This document shows positions 10,173 to 19,793 of a DNA stretch of 64,000 nucleotides, piece after piece. The notes beneath the pieces are model-generated. The model did not search any database and was not told where the DNA came from. It was given only the letters and a program-made list of their open reading frames with translations. The number at the start of each line of letters is the position of its first letter. Position 1 is the first letter of the stretch. The DNA is from JANSWY01 sp965267245 (GTDB taxonomy: Bacteria; Bacteroidota; Bacteroidia; Cytophagales; Cyclobacteriaceae): NCBI GenBank assembly GCA_965267245.1, contig OZ253939.1, positions 2,604,001-2,668,000 on the forward strand, given 5' to 3'. Both the position numbers and the translations under genes were made by a program.

Positions 10173-10849
10173 TGCATTTGAAGTTCCCTGGTTCTGAGTT
10201 TATACAAGAACTTGGCCAGGTAATAGGCTCCTACTCCACTAAAGATGTGCCACAGAAAATGCGTACCCATCGGAAAGTTAAACCAACCTCTTGTATCGAT
10301 TTCTCTGAAGAACAACGAGAGGACCAGCATGAATATTGAGATCAATATCCATTTTCTGCCAAACCAATGAATTCTATTCAAATAAATGACGATTGGTAGA
10401 AATATGAGTGTACCTGTTATGAAATAGGAAATATTCATTGCCGTATGAGCAGGAAGCATCTCAGCCAATTGGAACCTGACCCAAAAAGCAGGTACAAATA
10501 TGGCCACTGTATAACCCCATTTCGGTAAGATCTTTATCCAGAAATAAATCGCCACAGATAATGTCAATATGGCTGTAGGGAGTACATCCAGGTATAAAAG
10601 AAATTCAGAATTCCTGAACCCATGAAATAAAGTGCTCCCCGTACCCCCTAGAATTAATAAAGGGATACAGTACCACATAAAACCGTAATCTTTGGTGTTG
10701 TGTTTTCTTAGCTTGAAAGCCCAGTAAATAGCAGGTGCCACAATTGCCAGAGAAGTAATGGCATTCCAGGGTTCTGCAATGATGTAGTTTAAGTCCGTTT
10801 CCGCATAGACGGGCCCACCGTCATATACATTTATATTATTATTTGTCAT
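10169..10849 (-). CDS. Ceramidase-like (CREST superfamily) integral membrane hydrolase
   Basis: 226 residues with about seven transmembrane segments. Conserved CREST/alkaline ceramidase features are visible: an early E-P-W-N-A-I-T-S stretch, GTGSTLFHG, DVLPT and a late HFLWHIFSG, which together supply the Ser, Asp and His residues for a zinc site. Members hydrolyse amides or act as receptors and hydrolases in membranes. Many Bacteroidota make sphingolipids, so ceramide is a plausible but unproven substrate. It is first in a two-gene unit with the CAP-domain gene (ATGA overlap). Confidence 0.7.
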   Translation of the reverse strand: MTNNNINVYDGGPVYAETDLNYIIAEPWNAITSLAIVAPAIYWAFKLRKHNTKDYGFMWYCIPLLILGGTGSTLFHGFRNSEFLLYLDVLPTAILTLSVAIYFWIKILPKWGYTVAIFVPAFWVRFQLAEMLPAHTAMNISYFITGTLIFLPIVIYLNRIHWFGRKWILISIFMLVLSLFFREIDTRGWFNFPMGTHFLWHIFSGVGAYYLAKFLYKLRTRELQMQ

Positions 10850-11141
10850 ACCAAATACAAAAATCGTTATTCACACATAAAGGTTCCAGCTAATCCCACA
10901 ATTTTCGACCAGCAACAAGCATTAATCGGTAGATGTACCAGATAAACCTTTTTACTGGGATGCACTTAATTAAGACGTGTTCGGGATTAGATTATTGGGT
11001 AATGTTAATAACTAGACACGTAAAACATGGGGCATGGTTGTCTTGTTTCTTGTAACAAAATGTTATTTTCCTTAAAAAAATCACAGTATATCTAGGTGAT
11101 TAATTGAAATTATCTATTTTCGAGATAGACAATTGTGACCA

Positions 11142-12158
11142 GTGGAAAAGCTAGACGAGAAAATTCTTTACGTTGATGATGAAAAAGGGAACTGCGACTA
11201 TTTCAAATCCGCATTCCGAAGGGAGTATACTATTTTAACTGCCCTATCGGGTAGAGAAGCACTCAGTCTTCTTCAGGAGAACCCTGAGATCTGCAACATC
11301 ATCACCGATCAAAGAATGCCTGAAATGTCTGGTGTTGAATTCCTGGAACGTTCCCTTCAGATAGCACCTGATGCCATTCGTATCCTTGTAACAGGATACA
11401 GTGATATGAAAGCGGTTATTGATGCCATCAACAAAGGTCAGATCTATCATTACATTTCAAAGCCATGGTCTTATGATGAAATGAAAATTATCATCAATAA
11501 GGCACTGGAAGCTTACCGACTAAGGGTAGAGAACAAAGCGCTTACTTTTGAAAAAGAGGAACTGATCCTCAAGACGGAGCGCCAGGAGAAAGAATATATC
11601 CGCGCACAATTAGAAAATTTAAGAAAACAAGTTAACCCACATTTCCTGTTCAATTGTCTGAATATTCTACATGCAATGGTGCCCAACCAGCCTGATGCCA
11701 GAAAGTTTATTCAGAAATTGTCAACGGTATATAGATATCTATTGGAGCACAATGAAGAAAATCTGGTGACACTTCATCAGGAAGTTTCTTTTCTAGAGAA
11801 CTATATCTATTTGCAAAAAGTCCGGTTCAAGGAGGGATTGATCTTTGAAAATTCAATCGCACCAAAGGACCTGGAGCATAAAATCCCAAGTGTTTCGGGA
11901 CAATTATTGGTTGAGAATGCCATCAAACACAATATCATATCTAAGGAAAAACCTCTGGATGTAGTTTTAAGTGTAGAAGAAGGCTATTTCGTGGTAAAAA
12001 ATACTTTTCAGCCAAAGGCAAAACCTATGCCGTCAACAAGGGTTGGGCAGGAAAACCTGAAAGAACGATTAAAATATCTCACAGATCGTGAACCAGAATT
12101 TATTGTGGAAGGTAACTTTTATGTTGCAAAAATTCCGATATTGGAAGCAATGAATTAA
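11142..12158 (+). CDS. Receiver domain fused to LytS-type histidine kinase
   Basis: 338 residues from a GTG start. Residues 5-125 are a CheY-like receiver (ILYVDDEKG, phospho-acceptor Asp in NIITDQRMPEMSG, Lys in HYISKPW). A coiled-coil linker leads to a His_kinase/LytS domain with the acceptor His in NPHFLFNCLNIL and an ATPase-like end (LLVENAIKHNI). No membrane segment or sensor domain is present, so the protein is cytosolic and probably takes input through its receiver. The LytTR regulator 11 nt downstream is the likely output partner. Confidence 0.88.
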   Translation: MEKLDEKILYVDDEKGNCDYFKSAFRREYTILTALSGREALSLLQENPEICNIITDQRMPEMSGVEFLERSLQIAPDAIRILVTGYSDMKAVIDAINKGQIYHYISKPWSYDEMKIIINKALEAYRLRVENKALTFEKEELILKTERQEKEYIRAQLENLRKQVNPHFLFNCLNILHAMVPNQPDARKFIQKLSTVYRYLLEHNEENLVTLHQEVSFLENYIYLQKVRFKEGLIFENSIAPKDLEHKIPSVSGQLLVENAIKHNIISKEKPLDVVLSVEEGYFVVKNTFQPKAKPMPSTRVGQENLKERLKYLTDREPEFIVEGNFYVAKIPILEAMN

Positions 12159-12169
12159 TTTTAGACGGA

Positions 12170-12934
12170 ATGCTGAGAATATTAATAATAGAGGACGAAA
12201 CAATGGCTGCCGATGATTTGGAGCAGGTGATCCTATCATTGGATTCAGAATGCGAAGTGGTAGCTAAACTGGAAAGTGTCGCCTCTTCAGTAGAATGGTT
12301 GGATGAAAATAAGGTTGATTTGATCCTGTCTGACATTCAACTAGGTGACGGTCTGAGTTTTGAGATCTTCGAAAAACTGGATATTGATACACCAATCATT
12401 ATCACCACTGCCTACGATAACTACGCCATTCAGGCATTCAAACAAAACAGTATTGACTACCTGCTAAAGCCAATTGATGAGCAGGAACTCAAAAAAGCCC
12501 TCGACAAATACAAAAATATTCACTCCAGAGAAGACAATGTCAACATTTCAGAGCTGATCAAAAGCTTCAAACCGGATGGAGACAGAGAATTTCAGGAAAG
12601 ATTTATTGTCACTTTGGGTGAACGAATTGAATCAATACCTGTTTCTGAGGTGGCCTACTTCTTTAGCGAAGACCGATATACCTATCTGGTGAACAAAGAA
12701 GGGAAACAACATATCATCAATACCAACCTGGGAGAACTGGAAACCAAATTGAATCCTAAGAAATTCTACAGGATCAATAGAAAGTACATCATTGGCTATG
12801 ATTCTATCCAGCGAATGGTTGCTTATTCCAAAAGCAGGGTAAAAGTAGAACTGGATCCAGAACCACCAAATGCCCTTGATGTGATCGTTAGTGTGGAGCG
12901 ATCAGGTCCTTTCAAGAAATGGCTCAACCAATAA
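12170..12934 (+). CDS. LytTR family response regulator
   Basis: 254 residues. An N-terminal receiver domain (LIIEDETMAADD, Asp in LILSDIQLGDG, Lys in YLLKPIDEQE) and a C-terminal LytTR DNA-binding domain (IPVSEVAYFFSEDRYTYL, FYRINRKYIIG). It lies 11 nt after the REC-LytS kinase gene and probably forms a two-component pair with it. Target genes are not evident. Confidence 0.92.
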   Translation: MLRILIIEDETMAADDLEQVILSLDSECEVVAKLESVASSVEWLDENKVDLILSDIQLGDGLSFEIFEKLDIDTPIIITTAYDNYAIQAFKQNSIDYLLKPIDEQELKKALDKYKNIHSREDNVNISELIKSFKPDGDREFQERFIVTLGERIESIPVSEVAYFFSEDRYTYLVNKEGKQHIINTNLGELETKLNPKKFYRINRKYIIGYDSIQRMVAYSKSRVKVELDPEPPNALDVIVSVERSGPFKKWLNQ

Positions 12935-13020
12935 AATCGCGGTTTTAAGGCCTATTTAACGTATTTCAAGCTAATTTTTATAATTAATGACACTTTTTTG
13001 GGTGTAATTGATGTTATAAT

Positions 13021-13100
13021 ACCAAACGGTTGGTGAAAACCGATATTGAGTTTTTTTGGTTGGTGATGTAGAGTCTTCCCTCGTGAAGGGGAGACTTTTC
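13021..13100 (+). promoter_or_regulatory. Structured leader upstream of egtB
   Basis: The 247 nt between the LytTR gene and egtB contain an inverted repeat ACCAA-ACGG-TTGGT (13021-13034) and a 10 bp hairpin at 13072-13096 (AGTCTTCCCT, loop CGTGA, AGGGGAGACT) followed by TTTTC. The hairpin lies about 85 nt before the egtB start. It could be a weak attenuator or an mRNA-stabilising element; no known riboswitch is recognised. Confidence 0.4.
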
Positions 13101-13181
13101 TTTGGGAATGTCTTCCGCATTACTATTTTCTCTAAACTATATCGGTTAAATTGGAGTATAACTACAACAAAAACCAAATTC

Positions 13182-14453
13182 ATGCTTTCCATTTCTGAGG
13201 ATACTCAGTCAATCAAGTTACTTTCGAAATTCAAAAAGGTTAGACAGCAGTCCCAATATTTATGCAGTTTCCTTAAAACTGAAGATTTTGTAGTCCAACC
13301 CGTAGTAGACGTAAGTCCACCAAAATGGCACCTGGCCCACACAACATGGTTTTTTGAAGAATTTGTGTTGGGACCAAATCTTGAAGGATACCAGGTATTT
13401 CACAAAAAATATAATTTCCTATTCAATAGTTACTATGAATCTGTTGGAGAGCGTGTTCACAGACCCAATAGAGGTATTATGACCCGACCAACGGTTGAAG
13501 AGATTTTTGCCTATCGGGAATATGTTAACCAACATATGGAAAAGTTCCTTGAGCAAACCGAAGATTTGGCTTCTGAGCTTGCATATGTCATCGAGCTGGG
13601 CATGCAACATGAGCAGCAACATCAGGAATTGTTGCTGTACGATGTAAAACACATCCTCAATCAGTACCCTTTGTTTCCTGTATTCTATGATAAACAACAT
13701 GAACCTGCCTCGTTCAGACCTGTTGATTTCTTACAGGTAGAAGGAGGAACTTATGAAGTTGGACATGCCGGTGATGGTTTTCACTTTGACAATGAACTAG
13801 GGAAGCACAAAGTATACCTTCATGATTACAGGATCATGGACAGATTGGCCACCAATGGAGAATACCTGGAATTTATGAATGCAAGAGGCTATCAGGATTT
13901 TAAACACTGGCTGATGGAAGGTTTTGAATGGGTCAACGCAAACAAGCAGAAGCATCCCATGCACTGGTACTTCATTGACAATGAATGGCATTATTTCAGT
14001 TTAGCTGGAGGGATTCAAAAACTGGACCTCAATGCACCAGTAACCCATATCAGTTATTACGAAGCTGATGCATTTGCCAGATGGAAGGGATTGAGGCTCC
14101 CCACCGAATTTGAGTGGGAAACTGCCGTTAAAATCTATCGGACTGATATTCCAGATACTGCCAATTTCGTAGAAAATGAAAACTATTCACCCATTGGAGC
14201 CAAACAAGGAGACTACCAGTTCTATGGAGATGCCTGGGAATGGACAAGCAGTGCATATCAGGCTTATCCTGGCTTCAAAACCGCAGAAGGAGCTATTGGA
14301 GAATACAATGGAAAATTTATGGTCAATCAAATGGTTTTACGGGGAGGCTCCTGTGCCACACCACGAGACCACATAAGACCAACTTATAGGAACTTCTTTC
14401 ACCCACACCTAAAATGGTTATTCACCGGTATTCGATTAGCTGAACACATCTAA
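13182..14453 (+). CDS. egtB: Ergothioneine biosynthesis sulfoxide synthase EgtB
   Basis: 423 residues from the ATG at 13182; the frame extends upstream but those codons do not resemble the family. An N-terminal DinB-like four-helix domain carries iron-ligand histidines (WHLAHTTWFFEEF and MQHEQQHQELLLYD). A C-terminal formylglycine-generating-enzyme-like domain ends with GDAWEWTSSAYQAYPG and VLRGGSCATPRDHIRPTYRNFF. EgtB joins a sulfur donor (cysteine or gamma-glutamylcysteine) to hercynine with O2 and non-haem iron. egtD follows 18 nt downstream. No egtC or egtE is adjacent. Confidence 0.92.
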   Translation: MLSISEDTQSIKLLSKFKKVRQQSQYLCSFLKTEDFVVQPVVDVSPPKWHLAHTTWFFEEFVLGPNLEGYQVFHKKYNFLFNSYYESVGERVHRPNRGIMTRPTVEEIFAYREYVNQHMEKFLEQTEDLASELAYVIELGMQHEQQHQELLLYDVKHILNQYPLFPVFYDKQHEPASFRPVDFLQVEGGTYEVGHAGDGFHFDNELGKHKVYLHDYRIMDRLATNGEYLEFMNARGYQDFKHWLMEGFEWVNANKQKHPMHWYFIDNEWHYFSLAGGIQKLDLNAPVTHISYYEADAFARWKGLRLPTEFEWETAVKIYRTDIPDTANFVENENYSPIGAKQGDYQFYGDAWEWTSSAYQAYPGFKTAEGAIGEYNGKFMVNQMVLRGGSCATPRDHIRPTYRNFFHPHLKWLFTGIRLAEHI

Positions 14454-14471
14454 TACCAAACTCAAATTTAA

Positions 14472-15455
14472 ATGCAACAAACAACAGAAAAAGACATTGT
14501 TCTTGAAACGGAAAATAATGAATTTGCTGCTGATGTAATCAATGGATTATCACAAATCCCTAAAAGACTATCATCAAAATATTTTTATGATGCTAAAGGT
14601 GACGAGTTATTCCAGCAAATCATGAAACTCGATGAATATTACCTAACAAGAACGGAGTTTGAAATCTTCAAAAGTCAAAAAGAACAGATTCTTCAGAAAA
14701 TAAAAGAATCCGGAGCATTTGATTTGTATGAGTTAGGAGCAGGTGATGGGTACAAAACCAAAATATTATTAAAGCATTTCCTGGAAGAGGGAATTGATTT
14801 TGAGTACGCCCCCATTGACATATCCGGTAATGTACTGGAACAATTGACCGACTCTTTGAAAGACGAACTACCCGATTTGAAAGTGAGACCTCTGGAGGGA
14901 GACTATTTTAAAATGCTTTCAGGTATTGAAGGTGAAAACTTCCCTCATAAAGTAGTGATGTTTCTGGGTAGTAACATTGGAAATTTCACTTCAGAAACCG
15001 CATACAAGTTTTTGAAAGAATTAAGAAACAGCCTGAACCCGGAAGACTTTTTCTTTATTGGTGTTGACTTAAAGAAGGACCCAAACAAAATCCTTCGAGC
15101 ATACGATGATTCTAAGGGGATCACAAAAGCATTTAACCTGAATTTGTTGGAAAGGATCAATAATACCTTTGACGGTGATTTTAATGTGGAGCAATTCCAG
15201 CATTACCCCTATTATGATCCCGCTACAGGAGAATGCAGAAGCTATTTGATTAGCAAAGTAGATCAAAGAGTAACATTAGATGCAATAGGCAAAAGTTTCC
15301 AATTCAAAGCGTGGGAAGCCATTCACATGGAAATTTCCAAGAAGTATGACCTGGAAGAACTTGAAAAACTTGCAGCGGCAGCTGGGTTTGATGTGATTCA
15401 TCACTTCACAGATAAGGACAACTATTTCGTAGACTCACTTTGGAAGGCAGTGTAA
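14472..15455 (+). CDS. egtD: L-histidine N-alpha-methyltransferase EgtD
   Basis: 327 residues, standard length. Family features: PKRLSSKYFYDAKGDELFQQIM, EYYLTRTEFEIF, the SAM site YELGAGDGYKTKIL, GSNIGNF and the C-terminal FKAWEAIHMEISKKYDL. EgtD trimethylates histidine to hercynine, the first step of ergothioneine synthesis, and supplies the substrate of the upstream egtB product. The two genes form a compact operon. Confidence 0.93.
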   Translation: MQQTTEKDIVLETENNEFAADVINGLSQIPKRLSSKYFYDAKGDELFQQIMKLDEYYLTRTEFEIFKSQKEQILQKIKESGAFDLYELGAGDGYKTKILLKHFLEEGIDFEYAPIDISGNVLEQLTDSLKDELPDLKVRPLEGDYFKMLSGIEGENFPHKVVMFLGSNIGNFTSETAYKFLKELRNSLNPEDFFFIGVDLKKDPNKILRAYDDSKGITKAFNLNLLERINNTFDGDFNVEQFQHYPYYDPATGECRSYLISKVDQRVTLDAIGKSFQFKAWEAIHMEISKKYDLEELEKLAAAAGFDVIHHFTDKDNYFVDSLWKAV

Positions 15456-15456
15456 G

Positions 15457-15479
15457 AATGAAAATGCCGGTTTTTCATT
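15457..15479 (+). terminator. Possible terminator after egtD
   Basis: AATGAAAA and TTTTCATT pair around an 7 nt G/C-containing loop just after the egtD stop. The stem is A/T rich and lacks a clean T-run, so this is tentative. Confidence 0.3.
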
Positions 15480-15542
15480 AGCAAAAACCAAATATTCAAT
15501 TATTTTTGCCATCCTTTCAGCGATAGATCATTCAGATCACAA

Positions 15543-15626
15543 GCCCAGGTGCTGGAATTGGTAGACAGGCATGGTTGAGGGCCATGTGTCCGTTAGGGCG
15601 TGCGGGTTCGACTCCCGCCCTGGGCA
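15543..15626 (+). tRNA. tRNA-Leu (anticodon GAG), prophage attachment gene
   Basis: An 84 nt class II tRNA. The acceptor arm GCCCAGG pairs with CCTGGGC, the anticodon stem CATGG/CCATG frames loop TTGAGGG (anticodon GAG), a long variable arm TGTCCGTTAGGGCGT follows, and the T arm is GCGGG/CCCGC. Discriminator A. Its 3' end forms the left attachment core, and the integrase gene begins 42 nt downstream. The tRNA is kept intact on this side of the insertion. Confidence 0.96.
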
Positions 15627-15628
15627 CT
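15606..15628 (+). repeat. attL core (3' end of tRNA-Leu)
   Basis: 23 bp identical to 57602-57624. The core spans the T loop, the T-stem 3' side and the acceptor 3' side of tRNA-Leu plus two bases (GTTCGACTCCCG then CCCTGGGCACT). This is the direct repeat expected from site-specific integration by a tyrosine recombinase. Confidence 0.93.
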
Positions 15629-15667
15629 ACAGAAAAGTGTGAATATAGCCAATAAACGCATATTTGT

Positions 15668-16870
15668 ATGGCTAAAAGCACTGTTGTCACAAGAATCGTC
15701 ACAGAATTAGTAGATCAATTTAGCTTGACTAACAACTTAATTACCGATGATGAAATCCCCATCAAAAGGCCTTTCCTGTCTGATAGAGGGGGTGATTTGA
15801 ATAAGCGTTGGTATGTAACAGCTTACTTTTGGAAAGAATCTGAGGAACGCCTGGTTAGACAACAAATAACCATCCCATCAGTATTTAAAACAGATCTCCA
15901 ACGAAGGAATAAGGCAAAATTAATTATTAAAGCAATCAATGAATTATTAGATGAGGGATTCCATCTCAAAGAACAAATAGAAGCCAAGGAATTCCAAACC
16001 TATAAGTTAGGTGCTGCGGTTATGTATTTCCTGAATCTTAAAAGTGGACTAAGAGAATCGTCTAAAAAAGATTATCGACTAAGGATGAACAAGCTGGTTG
16101 ATCATTTTGGGTTTGATATGGATTACAGAAAGGTAACCAAAAGCATGGCCCATGATTATTTAGACGAGGTTATTTTACGTGGAGCAAAAGCCCGAACCAG
16201 AAATAACTTCATGAGCATTTCCAGAACCTTTTTTCAGTTCCTTAAAGAACGAGGAAAAATAGCTGAGAATCCTTTCAGTGGGATTAAACCTCTCAGATCT
16301 CCAAAAATACAATACCATCCTTTCAGTGACAAACAGGCTAAAAAAGCATTAGAATATCTGGAGACACGGGACTATCAATTGATGGTCTTCTGTAAAATCA
16401 TGTACTTCACGTTCATACGAAGAAACGAATTGAGGCTCATTCAGATAAGAGATGTTGATTTGGTAAACAGAAAAATTAGAATCCATAGGGGAATTGCAAA
16501 GAGTCATCAGTCCAGATCCGTTAGAATAGTCCCTCCATTGATGAAGTATATAGAGGAAATGGAGTTGCATAAATACCCAAAAGAGTTTTACTTGTTTGGA
16601 AAATTTAAGGAACCGGGAGCTATACCGTTTCAAGCAAATACACTCACTGACAATCACACAAAGTATATGAGAGAAATCAATATCCCTGCAGGGATAACAC
16701 TTTATAGCTGGAAACATACGGGAGTAAGAGCTGCGATTATGAAACACGGTGTAAATCCGGTCACGGTTCAACAAACGTGCGGACACAAAAGCCTTAATCA
16801 AACAGCTGAGTATTTAAGAGAGTTGGATGTTTATGTTCACACAGATTTAGACAAGATGGAGGATATTTAA
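15668..16870 (+). CDS. int: Phage tyrosine integrase
   Basis: 400 residues. An N-terminal arm-binding and SAM-like core-binding region (residues 1-220) precedes a catalytic domain with Arg in FIRRNELRL, Lys in IAKSHQSRSVRI, the HxxR pair as WKHTGVRAA, His in CGHKSLNQ and nucleophile Tyr in QTAEYLREL. It would recombine attL and attR with the help of an unidentified excisionase. It starts 40 nt after the att core and is convergent with the tail gene, their stops overlapping. Confidence 0.95.
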   Translation: MAKSTVVTRIVTELVDQFSLTNNLITDDEIPIKRPFLSDRGGDLNKRWYVTAYFWKESEERLVRQQITIPSVFKTDLQRRNKAKLIIKAINELLDEGFHLKEQIEAKEFQTYKLGAAVMYFLNLKSGLRESSKKDYRLRMNKLVDHFGFDMDYRKVTKSMAHDYLDEVILRGAKARTRNNFMSISRTFFQFLKERGKIAENPFSGIKPLRSPKIQYHPFSDKQAKKALEYLETRDYQLMVFCKIMYFTFIRRNELRLIQIRDVDLVNRKIRIHRGIAKSHQSRSVRIVPPLMKYIEEMELHKYPKEFYLFGKFKEPGAIPFQANTLTDNHTKYMREINIPAGITLYSWKHTGVRAAIMKHGVNPVTVQQTCGHKSLNQTAEYLRELDVYVHTDLDKMEDI

Positions 16871-18750
16871 ATTTTGTAGCCTTCAATTTCCTGGTTCACA
16901 ATGCCTCTTTTAGTGAATGTGCAACTGATAGACTTTAGCAGGATATTTGTGGACCGATTTAACCTTAAAATTCTATTTCCCTTTAAAGCCTTGTTAAAGT
17001 CTATTTCATTCATTGTTACTTCTGCAGATATTATTCTGAGTGTAATGAGTAGTCCTCTTATTACTTCAATCACCTTTTCGGCAAGGCTAGTGGATCCAAT
17101 TGTGTTCAAGCTGTAATCAGCAACTTTTACACCATCAGCGTTGTAGTTGTCTGGACTTGCGTATGGGTAGTAGGGACTGCTTAAAATATTTGCGCCACTT
17201 ATAGATTCATGTAAACCATGAAAAATAGTAATATATGCATCACATGCCGGTTGCTCATTGTTATTCCAAAGCCTGGAACCTATCATAGGGCAATCCATAT
17301 CAAGTGGTTGCTGAAATATGAGTTTCTTAATTTTTACATCTCCACTATCATAGTCCCAGTCTATATCTACAGTATGCGCTGACGTGTTAACCGCCAATAT
17401 ATCCAGTAGTTGACCGTTAATAAAGTCTGATTCCGTCTCCGCAAATACCCTTACTTTATCTGAATTATTAATCAATTCATTGAAATAATCAATTGTAACA
17501 ATTCCATCTCCAGTAATCAAGCTTTCAAATATATCTCCAGTGAGCCTGATTTTGCCAGTGTTTCCACCAGATGTGATCTCTACACCTGTGACACTACCTT
17601 CTACTTCATAATATGTATGCCTGGTTTTATGCGCCGGAACAAGTTTACTCACCCAATCTGATGTCTCATTTTTAGTATCTAAAAATGGCATTACCGGGTA
17701 TGCATATTCTCTTTTCACTATTACTCCAAATCCACTATCTTCAGCAATCCAAACCTTATTTGTCTGCAGGTTGAGACCATAATCTCCTTCTATCCATGCT
17801 GCACCATTTATTGCAGCCTGGTCTACATAGTCCCCTTTAAAATTTCCGGTAATTGATTCAGGGTTATCTTTTATCAAAACATCATTTTGATAATCATAGA
17901 AAAAATCAATGCTTTTTTTCTCAACATTTTTCACTGTAATTGCTGGAGAATCTACTTCTAATGAGGGTTTTTGTTGGAAACTCCTCGTGATTCTATTGAT
18001 CTTGATTTTTTTATTGTCATTATCGACGATTACCTCTGATCCTAATACCTTGGCAGCACTAAATATTAAGTCATACAAAGATATATCAGGAACAAACTCA
18101 GCCATACTAATGGTAATCGTTCCTGAACCTGGATACTTGAAATAAATATTGCTATTCACTAAAATTTTCTCTGCTACTCCATCACTATAATTATCGATCA
18201 AATCAAACCCCAAAGGTTGAAAAACTTTTCTTAATAGAAATTTTAATGGAAAAAATGGAATGTGCGTACCCATATTAGCTGGGCTGCCTAATAGTAACTT
18301 CTCATTGTAAACTACAACTGGAGGAAAAACCATATTGTCTCTGAGGGTATACTCAAAATAAGTTTTACTAGAAAAGTCTATATCAAATGTTTCAGTGATA
18401 AAATCTCTTATACTTACCTTTTTGTTTTCCTGCACCGCTGTGCTTATTGTAGAAAGGGTTCCTTCATATTCAAATTCATCAGCTTCTAATAATTCAAAAA
18501 CAACTTCCTGCCATATGGTACCATCTACTGTGATGTAAAACCCTTCATATTTTTTCAGTTGATCCCTGGGATTATCTGGATCCTCTGGAAAATTAAAGAG
18601 CAATTCATTGCCTTCTCGTGGTATCTTCAATGGCCAGCTATAAAACTGACCCATACTATCGGCTTCTACAAAGTCTGTATCTACCTCATAGTTTGCGCTG
18701 AAGTTTTCAGGGAGTGCTATGTCTTTTTCTTGCCTTCTTAGACCTATCAT
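16867..18750 (-). CDS. Phage tail-tip associated structural protein (putative)
   Basis: 627 residues with no recognised motif. It starts 4 nt inside the preceding gene and is last in the tail operon, so it is expected to be a virion tail-tip or baseplate component. Composition is beta-rich (many V/I-alternating strands such as GNTGKIRLTGDIFESL), as in baseplate or fibre-anchoring proteins. The assignment rests on position. Confidence 0.5.
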   Translation of the reverse strand: MIGLRRQEKDIALPENFSANYEVDTDFVEADSMGQFYSWPLKIPREGNELLFNFPEDPDNPRDQLKKYEGFYITVDGTIWQEVVFELLEADEFEYEGTLSTISTAVQENKKVSIRDFITETFDIDFSSKTYFEYTLRDNMVFPPVVVYNEKLLLGSPANMGTHIPFFPLKFLLRKVFQPLGFDLIDNYSDGVAEKILVNSNIYFKYPGSGTITISMAEFVPDISLYDLIFSAAKVLGSEVIVDNDNKKIKINRITRSFQQKPSLEVDSPAITVKNVEKKSIDFFYDYQNDVLIKDNPESITGNFKGDYVDQAAINGAAWIEGDYGLNLQTNKVWIAEDSGFGVIVKREYAYPVMPFLDTKNETSDWVSKLVPAHKTRHTYYEVEGSVTGVEITSGGNTGKIRLTGDIFESLITGDGIVTIDYFNELINNSDKVRVFAETESDFINGQLLDILAVNTSAHTVDIDWDYDSGDVKIKKLIFQQPLDMDCPMIGSRLWNNNEQPACDAYITIFHGLHESISGANILSSPYYPYASPDNYNADGVKVADYSLNTIGSTSLAEKVIEVIRGLLITLRIISAEVTMNEIDFNKALKGNRILRLNRSTNILLKSISCTFTKRGIVNQEIEGYKI

Positions 18751-19793
18751 TGCCTATTAATTGCCCGGTTGTCGTAATTATACCGGTATTGGAAACTTAA
18801 ATTTTTTAGATTGCTCCATTCTGATGGAAGTGATGATGATTTAGTTATCAACCTAACAGGTACAGGTATTTTTACTCCATCCTTCACAACAATTTTGTGG
18901 ACTACATTGTGATGGATCATGTCCTTCAATGAAAGTATCTCTTTTTTAGGTTTATTTCCTGTAGAAACCTCATATATATCTCTACTGACCTGGTTGTTTA
19001 CTTCAAACTCTGCTTCATTATATGAATACCCGACGTGAAGATTTTTCCGGTGAACTACTTCCTCTGCTTCAAAAATATTCTGCTCGTTTCCTTCACATAC
19101 CAGGTAATCCAAACCTCCCATACTATTCTTATAGTAAAATACTGAGCTGTTATCTGACTTATCAGAAACTATGATATATTCAAGGGTGGTTATTATAGGG
19201 TCTTCTTCCACCCAAACTTCAATCTTTTTAATGGTTTTACCAGGATTAATCGTTTTTAAAGTGCTTAATCTAATCGGTGTAAGGTATGTAACACCTAACT
19301 GATATTCTGAAATATCAGTTATCTGAGTTGAACTAGTATTGTCAGTATAGGTCAATTTGATTTTTAATTCAGTAACCTCTGAGTCCAACCGCTGAAAGTG
19401 AAGTAAATCCACGGGTAAAATTTCCTGATACTCTCTTTTCAGTGGTTTTGTTGTGAGAAATCTGTGAGTAGGAATAGGTGGGTCCACCTCTATTTCAATA
19501 TATTGATTTGTCTGGATGCTACTGTCATAAGTCTTCGAAAAAACAACCCCTTCATATATGGTACTGATGAAGGCAGTTTCAAACGTCCTGTTTGCTATAT
19601 ATACACAGCCTTTATCATCCGTGTTATATAAAGCTCCGTCTACATTTACAGTGAGGTTATTTAACCCTATCTTGTTCTTATCCACCACTTTGATAATGAG
19701 ATAGTTCACATGACTAAAACTTAAGCCAGTTAGCCCAAGGCTTATCAATCTCTTTGTGGTCCAATTAAATCCTACAAAACCTGTTAAACTCAT
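18747..19793 (-). CDS. Phage tail fibre-like or tip protein (putative)
   Basis: 348 residues, unrecognised. The N-terminal 120 residues look like a carboxypeptidase-regulatory or Ig-like beta sandwich (NLTVNVDGALYNTDDKGCVYIANR), a module often used in surface and fibre proteins. The stop and start overlap neighbours by 4 nt on each side, showing tight operon structure between the beta-helix gene and the 627-residue tail gene. A structural role is inferred from position. Confidence 0.45.
   Translation of the reverse strand: MSLTGFVGFNWTTKRLISLGLTGLSFSHVNYLIIKVVDKNKIGLNNLTVNVDGALYNTDDKGCVYIANRTFETAFISTIYEGVVFSKTYDSSIQTNQYIEIEVDPPIPTHRFLTTKPLKREYQEILPVDLLHFQRLDSEVTELKIKLTYTDNTSSTQITDISEYQLGVTYLTPIRLSTLKTINPGKTIKKIEVWVEEDPIITTLEYIIVSDKSDNSSVFYYKNSMGGLDYLVCEGNEQNIFEAEEVVHRKNLHVGYSYNEAEFEVNNQVSRDIYEVSTGNKPKKEILSLKDMIHHNVVHKIVVKDGVKIPVPVRLITKSSSLPSEWSNLKNLSFQYRYNYDNRAINRQ

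Noticed and set aside
13056..13181. N-terminal extension of egtB
   Set aside because: These codons do not resemble EgtB and overlap the leader hairpin; the ATG at 13182 matches the usual start.
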